Assembly: GCA_963581185.1 (NCBI GenBank)
Contig: CAUZOB010000121.1
Span: 1-15,227, forward strand
Length of the DNA stretch: 15,227 nucleotides
Reading direction: 5' to 3'
Origin: SAT2750 sp963581185
GTDB taxonomy: Bacteria; Planctomycetota; Planctomycetia; Pirellulales; Pirellulaceae
In this document: in pieces, positions 1 through 7,100 of the stretch
Layout: each line of letters starts with the position of its first letter
How positions within the stretch are numbered: the first letter of the stretch is position 1
Translations under genes and position numbers: made by a program
The notes under the pieces: model-generated
What the model was told of the DNA's origin: nothing
What the model saw: only the letters and a program-made list of their open reading frames with translations
The model's database searches: none

Positions 1-921
1 GAAGCACTCGATCAGGCCACCCTTTACGTCACGCTCGAGCCCTGTTGCCACCAGGGCAAGACGCCACCCTGCAGCGACGCTATCATCGCGGCGGGAATCA
101 GCCGGGTCGTTGTGGCGGATCGGGATCCTTTCCCGGCGGTGGCGGGCGCTGGCATCAGGCAGCTCAGCGAGGCGGGGATCGAGGTTGTGGAGGGAGTTGG
201 CCAGCAGGCGGCGCGGCAGCTTGTTGCTCCCTATCGCAAGCGTCTGCTGGCTGGCCAGCCATGGGTCATTGCCAAGTGGGCGATGACACTGGATGGCCGG
301 ATTGCCACCCGCAGTGGCGACAGCAAATGGATCTCCAATCAAGCATCGCGCCAGGTGGTTCACCAGTTACGTGGCCGGGTCGATGCAATCCTGGTCGGCC
401 GCGGCACAGTGGTCGCCGACAACCCACAATTGACTGCTCGTCCAGCCGGAGCACGCACGGCGCTGCGAGTGGTCATGACCGAGAGTGCCGACTTGCCAGT
501 CGGCTGCCAGTTGCTGGAAACGGCCCGGAAGATTCCCCTGCTGGTCAGCTGCACCGAGTCAGCTGACGAGGCCTGCAGGCAGCGGGTTCGTGACAGCGGA
601 GCTGAGTTGCTGGTACTCGACAAGCAGGGCAATACGATCCAGCAGCTCCTTGATGAACTCGCTTCGCGACAGCTGACGAACGTGCTGGTCGAGGGTGGAG
701 CCGGGTTGCTGGGCGGATTTCGTGACGGCAATTTCATCGATGAAGTTCACGTCTTCATGGCCCCGCAACTGGTTGGCGGTCAGCAGGCACCTGGCCCCGT
801 GGGTGGGGAGGGGAGCAACCAGCTGGCCGAATCGCTGAAGCTGGAGGATCCCCAGTTGCAGACGCTGGACGGGGACGTCTACCTTCATGGGCGGGTGGCG
901 AATCGCCCCTGGCAACCGTAG
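1..921 (+). CDS. ribD: RibD, bifunctional pyrimidine deaminase/reductase (5' truncated by window)
   Basis: RibD carries out two cytosolic steps of riboflavin synthesis: deamination of the diaminopyrimidine made by GTP cyclohydrolase II, then NADPH-dependent reduction of the ribosyl chain. The frame is open from base 1 and shows 306 residues. A full RibD is usually about 360-380 residues, so roughly 60 N-terminal residues, including the HAE part of the zinc site, lie outside the window. The remaining zinc-binding motif is visible as EPCCHQGKTPPC at visible residues 13-24. The reductase domain begins near visible residue 86 with AKWAMTLDGRIA, followed by SKWIS, ILVGRGTVVADNPQLT and, late, LVEGGAGLLGGF, all typical of RibD/RibG. 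It ends at TAG 919-921. No other riboflavin gene is in the window, so it is either single or the last gene of an upstream unit. The assignment is firm. Confidence 0.95.
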   Translation, partial: EALDQATLYVTLEPCCHQGKTPPCSDAIIAAGISRVVVADRDPFPAVAGAGIRQLSEAGIEVVEGVGQQAARQLVAPYRKRLLAGQPWVIAKWAMTLDGRIATRSGDSKWISNQASRQVVHQLRGRVDAILVGRGTVVADNPQLTARPAGARTALRVVMTESADLPVGCQLLETARKIPLLVSCTESADEACRQRVRDSGAELLVLDKQGNTIQQLLDELASRQLTNVLVEGGAGLLGGFRDGNFIDEVHVFMAPQLVGGQQAPGPVGGEGSNQLAESLKLEDPQLQTLDGDVYLHGRVANRPWQP

Positions 922-1005
922 CCGCAGGGGCATGACCAGATAGACAACCTGAGCATCGTCTGCCATACTTCGGCGGTTCGATCGGCCAGCAGCTGATCGG
1001 TCGAC

Positions 1006-1079
1006 GCGCCCGTGGCGCAACTGGATAGCGCATCGGTCTTCGGAACCGAGGGTTGTAGGTTCGAATCCTACCGGGCGTG
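1006..1079 (+). tRNA. tRNA-Arg (anticodon UCG)
   Basis: A complete cloverleaf can be folded. The acceptor arm is GCGCCCG (1006-1012) with CGGGCGT (1072-1078), giving a G-U first pair. The D stem is GCGC/GCGC (1015-1018 and 1028-1031). The anticodon stem is TCGGT/ACCGA with loop CTTCGGA, so the anticodon is TCG at 1040-1042. The variable loop has five bases and the T arm is GTAGG-TTCGAAT-CCTAC. The discriminator base is G1079 and CCA is not encoded. UCG reads CGA, and by wobble CGG, arginine codons. The gene stands alone between ribD and ilvN. Confidence 0.95.
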
Positions 1080-1096
1080 CTCTCTCGTGCCACAAT

Positions 1097-1115
1097 GACT
1101 GCAGTTCTCGCAGTC
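1097..1115 (+). terminator. Possible hairpin downstream of tRNA-Arg
   Basis: GACTGC (1097-1102) and GCAGTC (1110-1115) form a perfect six-base-pair stem with a seven-base loop, 18 bases after the tRNA 3' end. Only two T residues follow directly, so a classical intrinsic terminator is not clearly supported. It could separate tRNA transcription from ilvN, act as a processing signal, or be chance. Confidence 0.25.
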
Positions 1116-1153
1116 TTGCCAGCCCCTTGCCGACGGCCAATGGCAGGATTAGG

Positions 1154-1195
1154 ATGGCTATTTCCCCTGTAAGTGGCCTCGCCAGCTGGGTTTAG
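1154..1195 (+). CDS. Possible 13-codon upstream ORF before ilvN
   Basis: An ATG at 1154 is preceded by AGGA (1145-1148) at a five-base distance, a better ribosome site than any seen before ilvN itself. It would encode MAISPVSGLASWV and stops at TAG 1193-1195, 13 bases before the ilvN ATG. Four of its 13 residues are Ile, Val, Leu and Val. They are not in a run as in classical attenuator leader peptides, and I see no clear terminator/antiterminator pair after it. It could couple translation into ilvN, or be chance. Confidence 0.25.
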   Translation: MAISPVSGLASWV

Positions 1196-1208
1196 CCAGT
1201 ATTTTTCG

Positions 1209-1724
1209 ATGCGACATGTCCTTTCCGCAATTGTGCAGAATGTCCCCGGAGTGCTTGCGCACATCGCCGGCATGCTGGCGTCGCGCGGATACAACATCGA
1301 CTCCCTGGCAGTCGGCGAAACCGAGGAGCCACAGCTTTCTCGGATGACTTTTGTCGTGGTTGGCGATGAGCGAGTGCTGGAGCAGGTCCGCAAGCAGCTA
1401 GAGAAGATCGTCACCGTGGTCAAGGTTCTGGATATCAGCTCAACCGACTTCGTCGAACGAGACCTGATGTTGATCCAGGTCGACGCTCCGACGGGTAGCT
1501 CACGCAGTGAAATTCGCGAGCTGGTCGATATTTTTCGCGGCAAGATCGTGAATGTCGGTGCCGAGCAGGTGATGATCGAGATCTCAGGACGGGAGCAGAA
1601 AATACAGGCCTTCATCGAACGCATGCGACCATTCGGAATCACGGAACTTGTCCGTACCGGCAGAATTGCGATGGTCCGTTCGACAGCAAGCGACACCAGT
1701 GAATCCCCTGCCGAGGAGGAATGA
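1209..1724 (+). CDS. ilvN: Acetolactate synthase small (regulatory) subunit
   Basis: This is the regulatory subunit of acetohydroxyacid synthase, which activates the catalytic subunit and confers valine feedback control in branched-chain amino acid synthesis. The 171-residue product is the usual size (about 160-180). The N-terminal ACT domain is clear: MRHVLSAIVQNVPGVLAHIAGM, then RGYNIDSLAVGETE, a valine-binding type of segment. The C-terminal half has the family pattern ERDLMLIQVDAP and an ending near FGITELVRTGRIAM. I chose ATG 1209 because homologues begin just before this ACT segment. A GTG at 1173 in frame would add 12 residues of no family character. No good Shine-Dalgarno precedes 1209, but a short ORF with one ends 13 bases upstream. 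The stop overlaps a possible ilvC start (ATGA at 1721). The catalytic subunit gene ilvB is not in the window. Confidence 0.93.
   Translation: MRHVLSAIVQNVPGVLAHIAGMLASRGYNIDSLAVGETEEPQLSRMTFVVVGDERVLEQVRKQLEKIVTVVKVLDISSTDFVERDLMLIQVDAPTGSSRSEIRELVDIFRGKIVNVGAEQVMIEISGREQKIQAFIERMRPFGITELVRTGRIAMVRSTASDTSESPAEEE
1714..1719 (+). promoter_or_regulatory. Strong Shine-Dalgarno before ilvC with ambiguous start
   Basis: AGGAGG sits at the 3' end of ilvN. It is one base from ATG 1721, which is too close, and 13 bases from ATG 1733, which is rather far. Family N-termini favour 1733. The site makes translational coupling of ilvN and ilvC likely. Confidence 0.5.
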
Positions 1725-1732
1725 AAGAAGCC

Positions 1733-2737
1733 ATGACAGCTACAATCTACTATGACAACGATGCCGATCTTTCCCTGCTGGCAGACAAGACAATCGCCAT
1801 CCTCGGGTATGGCTCCCAGGGCCATGCCCAGGCGCAGAATCTCAAGGACAGCGGCTGCAACGTGATCGTCGGCCAGCGACCAGGCAGTGCAAACTATGAG
1901 CTGGCTGTCAGCCACGGCTTTGAACCGCTGCCGCTGGATGAAGCGACCCGACAGGGAGACCTCGTCAACCTGCTGCTGCCCGATGAAGTCCAGGGAGACC
2001 TTTATCGCAACCAGATCCAGGACAATCTGGAGCCGGGCAATATCCTGATGTGCTCACACGGCTTCAATATCCACTTCGGCCAGATTGAACCACCCGCCGA
2101 TGTGGACGCCCTGCTGGTGGCCCCCAAGGGCCCCGGCCACCTGGTCCGCAGCGAGTACGAGAAGGGTGGCGGCGTGCCAGCCCTGATTGCCTTGAGCGAG
2201 GGAGCCAGCGAAGAGACCAAGCAACTCGGTCTGGCCTATGCCAAGGGTATCGGCGGCACACGCGGTGGCGTGATCGAAACCAGCTTTGCCGAGGAAACCG
2301 AAACCGACTTGTTCGGCGAACAGGTGGTATTGTGTGGCGGAGTCAGTGCGCTGGTCGAAGCCGCCTTCGACACACTCGTGGATGCCGGTTACCAGCCCGA
2401 GATGGCGTACTTTGAATGCCTGCATGAACTCAAGCTGATCGTCGACCTGTTCTACGAGGGTGGACTCAGCTACATGCGATACAGCGTCAGCAACACGGCT
2501 GAATTCGGCGACTATACCAGTGGCTCGCGTATCGTCACCGATGAAACACGTGCCGAGATGAAACGCATCCTGGCGGAAATCCAGCAGGGCGATTTCGCTC
2601 GCAAGTGGATTCTCGAAAACAAGGCCGGGGCACCCGCCTTCAAGGCGACCCGACGCCGTGCTCGAGAAAGCCAGTTGGAAGAAGTTGGTCGACGACTGCG
2701 TCGATTGATGAGTTGGATCGACGTCAAGGAAGTTTGA
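1733..2737 (+). CDS. ilvC: Ketol-acid reductoisomerase, class I
   Basis: IlvC converts acetolactate or acetohydroxybutyrate to the dihydroxy acid with NADPH and magnesium, the second common step of valine, leucine and isoleucine synthesis. The 334-residue product matches the short class I form (about 330-340). Near residues 21-32 is the Rossmann motif IAILGYGSQGHA. The cofactor loop VGQRPGS (46-52) keeps the Arg and Ser usual for NADPH use. SHGFNI near 108-113 and APKGPGH carry conserved active-site segments, and ETDLFGEQ carries the Asp and Glu that bind metal. The helical knotted C-terminal domain follows, with FECLHELKLIVDLFYEGG and SNTAEFGDY. I prefer ATG 1733, which gives MTATIYYDNDADL, the usual family start. 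ATG 1721 would add four residues and overlap the ilvN stop. The gene is cotranscribed with ilvN by all appearances. Confidence 0.96.
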   Translation: MTATIYYDNDADLSLLADKTIAILGYGSQGHAQAQNLKDSGCNVIVGQRPGSANYELAVSHGFEPLPLDEATRQGDLVNLLLPDEVQGDLYRNQIQDNLEPGNILMCSHGFNIHFGQIEPPADVDALLVAPKGPGHLVRSEYEKGGGVPALIALSEGASEETKQLGLAYAKGIGGTRGGVIETSFAEETETDLFGEQVVLCGGVSALVEAAFDTLVDAGYQPEMAYFECLHELKLIVDLFYEGGLSYMRYSVSNTAEFGDYTSGSRIVTDETRAEMKRILAEIQQGDFARKWILENKAGAPAFKATRRRARESQLEEVGRRLRRLMSWIDVKEV

Positions 2738-2753
2738 TTCTGTCCGTGGGGAC

Positions 2754-3668
2754 ATGTCCTCTCCGTGCACCACCGAGCGTGCGATGCAAATCCACCCGCT
2801 CCACCAACAGCATGGCCGCCATTACCAGGCGAATCGCTTCGTCTACCCGGTACTGAGTCGCCGCAGCGGTGGCATCTCGATCGGCATCAATCTCAACCCG
2901 GACAAGGTCTGCAACTTCGACTGCATCTACTGCCAGGTCGATCGGACCAGCCAGGCCGAAACCCGCTTCGTCGAAACAGCTGCCCTGCTCGAGGAACTCG
3001 ACTCCCTGCTCGAGCTGGCACGATCCGGCGAGTTGTTCAGCGACGAACCGTTCGCCAGCATTCCAGCGGAACTTCAGCAACTCAGTGACATCGCCTTTTC
3101 CGGCGATGGCGAACCGACCAGCCATCGCAACTTTGCCGAGATCGTAGCAGCCTGTGCTGCCGCCAAGGACAGCCACGGTCTGGCTGATCTGCCGATGGTG
3201 CTGATCACCAATGCCAGCATGTTTCACCGCCCGCACATCCAACAGGGACTCGAGATCCTGGCCGCACACCAGGGCCAAATCTGGGCCAAGCTGGATGCCG
3301 GCAGCGAACAGTACTACCAGTTGATTGAGCGCACGCCGATCCCCTTCCAGCAGGTGCTGGATAATATTCTACTCGCCGCCCGGCAATGGCCGATCGTGAT
3401 CCAGGCGCTGTTCATGGAAGTCCAGGGGCAGCCGCCCGACGCTAACGAGCAGCAGGCCTTTTGTGATCGACTCAACGAGGTAATTCAGCAGGGTGGCACG
3501 ATCTCACTGGTGCAGGTCTACACGGTGGCCCGGCCACCAGCCGAAAGTTACGTCGGGCCGCTTTCCAACCAGGCCGTGGACGAGCTGGTACAGCGCGTGA
3601 TCGACTCAACCGGCCTCACGGCACGCGGCTTCTATGGCTCTCTCCCCGGCGGCGAAGGATCCCCATGA
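2754..3668 (+). CDS. Radical SAM protein of unknown substrate
   Basis: A radical S-adenosylmethionine enzyme is indicated by CNFDCIYC at residues 53-60, the CxxxCxxC site for a 4Fe-4S cluster. A later FSGDGEPTSH corresponds to the SAM-binding GGE-type motif, followed by LITNAS. The order and spacing resemble the COG0731 group (TYW1-like iron-sulfur oxidoreductases). The 304-residue product lacks the N-terminal flavodoxin domain of eukaryotic TYW1, so wyosine synthesis should not be assumed. The start is uncertain: ATG 2754 follows a GGGGA tract almost directly, while ATG 2784, giving MQIHPLHQ, is also plausible and loses nothing conserved. The gene begins 16 bases after ilvC, and its stop overlaps the next gene by ATGA, which suggests membership of the ilvNC transcript. 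The radical SAM class is sure; the reaction is unknown. Confidence 0.85.
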   Translation: MSSPCTTERAMQIHPLHQQHGRHYQANRFVYPVLSRRSGGISIGINLNPDKVCNFDCIYCQVDRTSQAETRFVETAALLEELDSLLELARSGELFSDEPFASIPAELQQLSDIAFSGDGEPTSHRNFAEIVAACAAAKDSHGLADLPMVLITNASMFHRPHIQQGLEILAAHQGQIWAKLDAGSEQYYQLIERTPIPFQQVLDNILLAARQWPIVIQALFMEVQGQPPDANEQQAFCDRLNEVIQQGGTISLVQVYTVARPPAESYVGPLSNQAVDELVQRVIDSTGLTARGFYGSLPGGEGSP

Positions 3669-3943
3669 CCAGCGACCCTCCCGGCAACCACTCTTCAAAA
3701 TCGACAGCCCGCTGGCTGCCAATCGTGATCATCTGCGCCATCCTGGCTGCCTGGTCCCTGGTACAGATGGTAGGCGCCGTACTGGGTGAGTATGGACAGT
3801 ACGAGCAGTTTGGACGCAGCGACCCCAGCAGCTTTATTGCTCGCTACAAGGCACTCCTGGTGGCCGGCTCAATGGCCGCCTTTCTCGGCATGTGGCTGCT
3901 GGCTCTCTGGTTTCGTGCCCGTCGGCAGCGACGCAGCGGCTGA
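3665..3943 (+). CDS. Small two-helix membrane protein, hypothetical
   Basis: I do not recognise this 92-residue protein. It has a polar N-terminus of about 16 residues, a hydrophobic helix at roughly 17-41 (starting WLPIVIICAILAAW), a soluble loop containing EYGQYEQFGRSDPSSF, a second helix at roughly 63-83 (ALLVAGSMAAFLGMW) and a basic tail RARRQRRSG. Basic residues after the second helix and the loop composition suggest that both ends are cytoplasmic. The start ATG 3665 overlaps the stop of the radical SAM gene (ATGA), which supports both the start and translational coupling. It may be a membrane partner of that enzyme, but nothing in the sequence proves it. Confidence 0.65.
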   Translation: MTSDPPGNHSSKSTARWLPIVIICAILAAWSLVQMVGAVLGEYGQYEQFGRSDPSSFIARYKALLVAGSMAAFLGMWLLALWFRARRQRRSG

Positions 3944-4116
3944 GGGCAGGCCGGCCTTAGAGGCTGCCACGCGACGACGAATTTGGCCAGCGCCGCTATC
4001 AGACTGGTCCAGGATCAGGCTAGAGCAGGCTGCGGCAACTGGCCACATCGGTCGCCAGGATCACCAGCTCGAAACCAGGGGTTGCAGCCAGCCTCTCAAC
4101 GCCTAACCTCTACTCC

Positions 4117-7100
4117 ATGGCAGCCTCGGATATCACGATCACCGGAGCCCGGGAGCATAACCTGCAATCGGTTAATGTCAGGCTGCCTCGCAACCAGCTG
4201 ATCTGCCTGACCGGTGTCAGCGGCTCGGGCAAGAGTTCGCTGGCTTTCGATACGCTCTACGCTGAGGGACAGCGACGGTACGTGGAGAGTCTCTCCAGCT
4301 TTGCCCGGCAATTCCTCGGCCAGATGCCCAAGCCGCAGCTGGATGCCATCGCCGGCCTGACTCCCTGTATCTCCATCTCACAAAAGACCGCCGGGCGTAA
4401 TCCTCGCAGCACGGTTGGCACGATCACCGAGATCTACGACTTTCTGCGCGTGCTCTATGCCCGCGTCGGACAGGGCTACTGTCCTTCCTGTGATCAGCCG
4501 ATCACGGCGCAGACGCGTGAGCAGATTCTCTCGCGCATTCTGCAACTGGATGAGGGCACTCACTTCACCCTGCTGGCGCCGCTGATCCAGGCACAGAAGG
4601 GGGAGTACCGTGATCTCTTCGACGATCTTCTGCGGCAGGGATTTTCCCGCGTGCGTGTCAACGGCGAACTCTCCACGCTGAGCGAGGCACCATCGCTGGA
4701 TCGCCGCATGCGTCACGACATCGAGGTGGTGGTGGACCGCCTGGTAATCCAGCCGGACGTGCGGCCACGACTTTCGGAAGCCGTTGAGCTGGCACTCAAG
4801 ATGGGTGACGGCACGATGATCGTGCTGTCACAAGGTGAGGACGAAACGGAGGCGGCTCCTCCGGTGGGCAAGAAGAAGCAACGACGCGGGACCTTCCAGC
4901 AGGGGGATCTGGTCTTCTCCAACCGCTATGCCTGCACCACCTGTGGTCTCAGTTTTCCACCCCCGTCACCACAGCTCTTCAGTTTCAACAGCCCACAGGG
5001 GATGTGCCTGGAATGCGACGGCCTGGGGCAGCTCCATTCATTCGATGTCGACCTGCTTGTTCCTGACAGCAGCCTCTCGCTGGCTACTGGCTGCCTGGAA
5101 CTACTGGGACCCTGGAAGAAACTGGGACGCTGGCGGCGGCATATTTACCAGGGTGTGGCCGACACGATGGAACGCATCCACGGCTGGGACGATGGCAGCA
5201 TGCTGGAAACATCCTGGCAGGACCTCCCCCAGCAGGCGCGAGACATCTGGCTCTGGGGCTGCGGCGAGCAACACATCACTTTTACCTGGCGCGGCGGCAA
5301 CTCGCCGATGAAATACGGTGGCGCATACGGCGGCATCATCCCGGACTTGATGTCCAAGCACCGAAACAGTCGCAGCCGGCCGCAGTTGCGGCAGCTGGAA
5401 CGGTACATGAACACAATTCCCTGTCCACATTGCCACGGAGAACGACTGAATCCTCAAGCCCGCTCGGTCAAGATTCAGAGCACTCACAAGCGGTTTGCCG
5501 ATTCCGGACCCAGTTCCCTTTCCGAGGTCTGCCAGTTAACGGTCCGGCAGGCCGCTGAGTTTTTCCAGCAACTGGAGTTGGACAGGATCGGCGAACTGGT
5601 GGCCAGCGAGGTGCTCAAGGAAATCTCCCGGCGACTCGGCTTTCTGCTGAACGTCGGATTGGACTACCTGGCCCTCGACCGTACCGCCCCCACACTGAGT
5701 GGCGGTGAGTCGCAGCGGATACGGCTGGCCGCGCAAATCGGCTCAGGACTCGTCGGTGTCACCTATATCCTGGATGAACCCTCCATTGGACTGCATCCAC
5801 GCGACAACGACCGCTTGCTGAAAACACTCTGCCGACTGCGAGACATGGGCAACACCGTGGTCGTGGTGGAGCACGACGAGGAGACAATTCGGGCCGCGGA
5901 TCACATCATCGATTTTGGACCGGGAGCCGGTGTGCGGGGCGGCGAGGTGGTGGCCAGCGGACCGGTTGACGAGATTATCAGGGCGACTCGCAGCCTGACG
6001 GGTGACTATCTTGCCGGCCGACGGTCGATTCCCATGCCCGACGAGCATCGCCCGGCCGACGGCCCGCAGCTGATCGTGCGCGGCGCCCGGCACAATAACC
6101 TCAAGGAAATCGATGTCTCGTTTCCGCTGGGGACGTTTATCTGCGTGTCCGGGGTCTCCGGGTCGGGCAAGAGTTCGCTGGTCAACGATATTCTCGCCCA
6201 GGCCCTGCGGCGGGATCTGAACAATGGCCTCACTACCCCCGGTGCCCACCAGGCGATCGAGGGAATCGACCAGCTGGACAAGATGATCGCTATCGACCAG
6301 TCGCCAATCGGCCGTACGCCGCGATCGAACCCGGCCACCTATATCAAGGTCTTTGATGACATTCGCAGTCTCTTCTCCCAACTGCCCCACTCCAAGCGAC
6401 GTGGCTACAAGCCGGGGCGATTCAGCTTTAACGTCAAGGGTGGACGCTGCGAGGCCTGTGAGGGTAACGGTACAAACCGCCTCGAGATGGACTTCCTCGC
6501 CGATGTCTGGGTGACCTGCCCGATCTGCGAGGGGCAACGATTCAACCGCGAGACCCTGCAAGTTGAATTCAAAGGGCATTCCATCTCGGACGTGCTGCAG
6601 ATGGATATTCAACAGGCACTCGAACTCTTCCAGAACATTCCCAAGGTCTACGAGAAGTTGAAAACGCTGCATGAAGTGGGGCTGGACTATATCAAGCTCG
6701 GGCAGCCTTCGCCGACACTCTCCGGTGGCGAGGCACAGCGAATCAAGCTGGCCAGGGAACTGGCCAAGAAAAGTACCGGCAGCACGCTCTACCTGCTGGA
6801 TGAGCCGACCACCGGCTTACACTTCGCCGATATCGAAATGCTGCTCAAGGTACTGCATGACTTCGTGGACGCTGGCAATACCGTGATCGTGGTGGAACAC
6901 AACCTGGAGGTTCTCAAGACGGCCGACTGGATCATCGACCTGGGGCCCGAGGGAGGTGACGGCGGCGGCGAGATCATGGTCACGGGACCACCCGCCAGAG
7001 TGGCTGCCTGCCAGCAGTCGGAAACAGGCAGGGCCCTGCAGCGAGCGATCCAGCGGACCGATGGCCAGCCTGTAGAAGATGCCGGCCAGGAGGTAACCGG

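Noticed and set aside
755..1915. Long minus-strand open frame of 386 codons
   Set aside because: It runs antisense across the end of ribD, the tRNA and all of ilvN and has low-complexity Ser/Arg composition. It is a shadow frame of GC-rich coding sequence.
2754..3668. Calling the radical SAM gene TYW1 or a wyosine enzyme
   Set aside because: The cluster motif and GEPT segment are shared by a broad group, and there is no evidence of the tRNA substrate.
3948..3957. Palindrome AGGCCGGCCT in the 173-base gap before uvrA
   Set aside because: It is a perfect ten-base palindrome just after the membrane protein stop, but it has no T tract. The wider GGCAG/CTGCC arms would leave a large loop, and such GC palindromes are expected by chance here.
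4713..4922. A damage-response operator or promoter for uvrA
   Set aside because: I looked for LexA-like symmetry upstream of 4117 and found none I could support. The minus-strand open frame at 4713-4922 is only a shadow inside uvrA.
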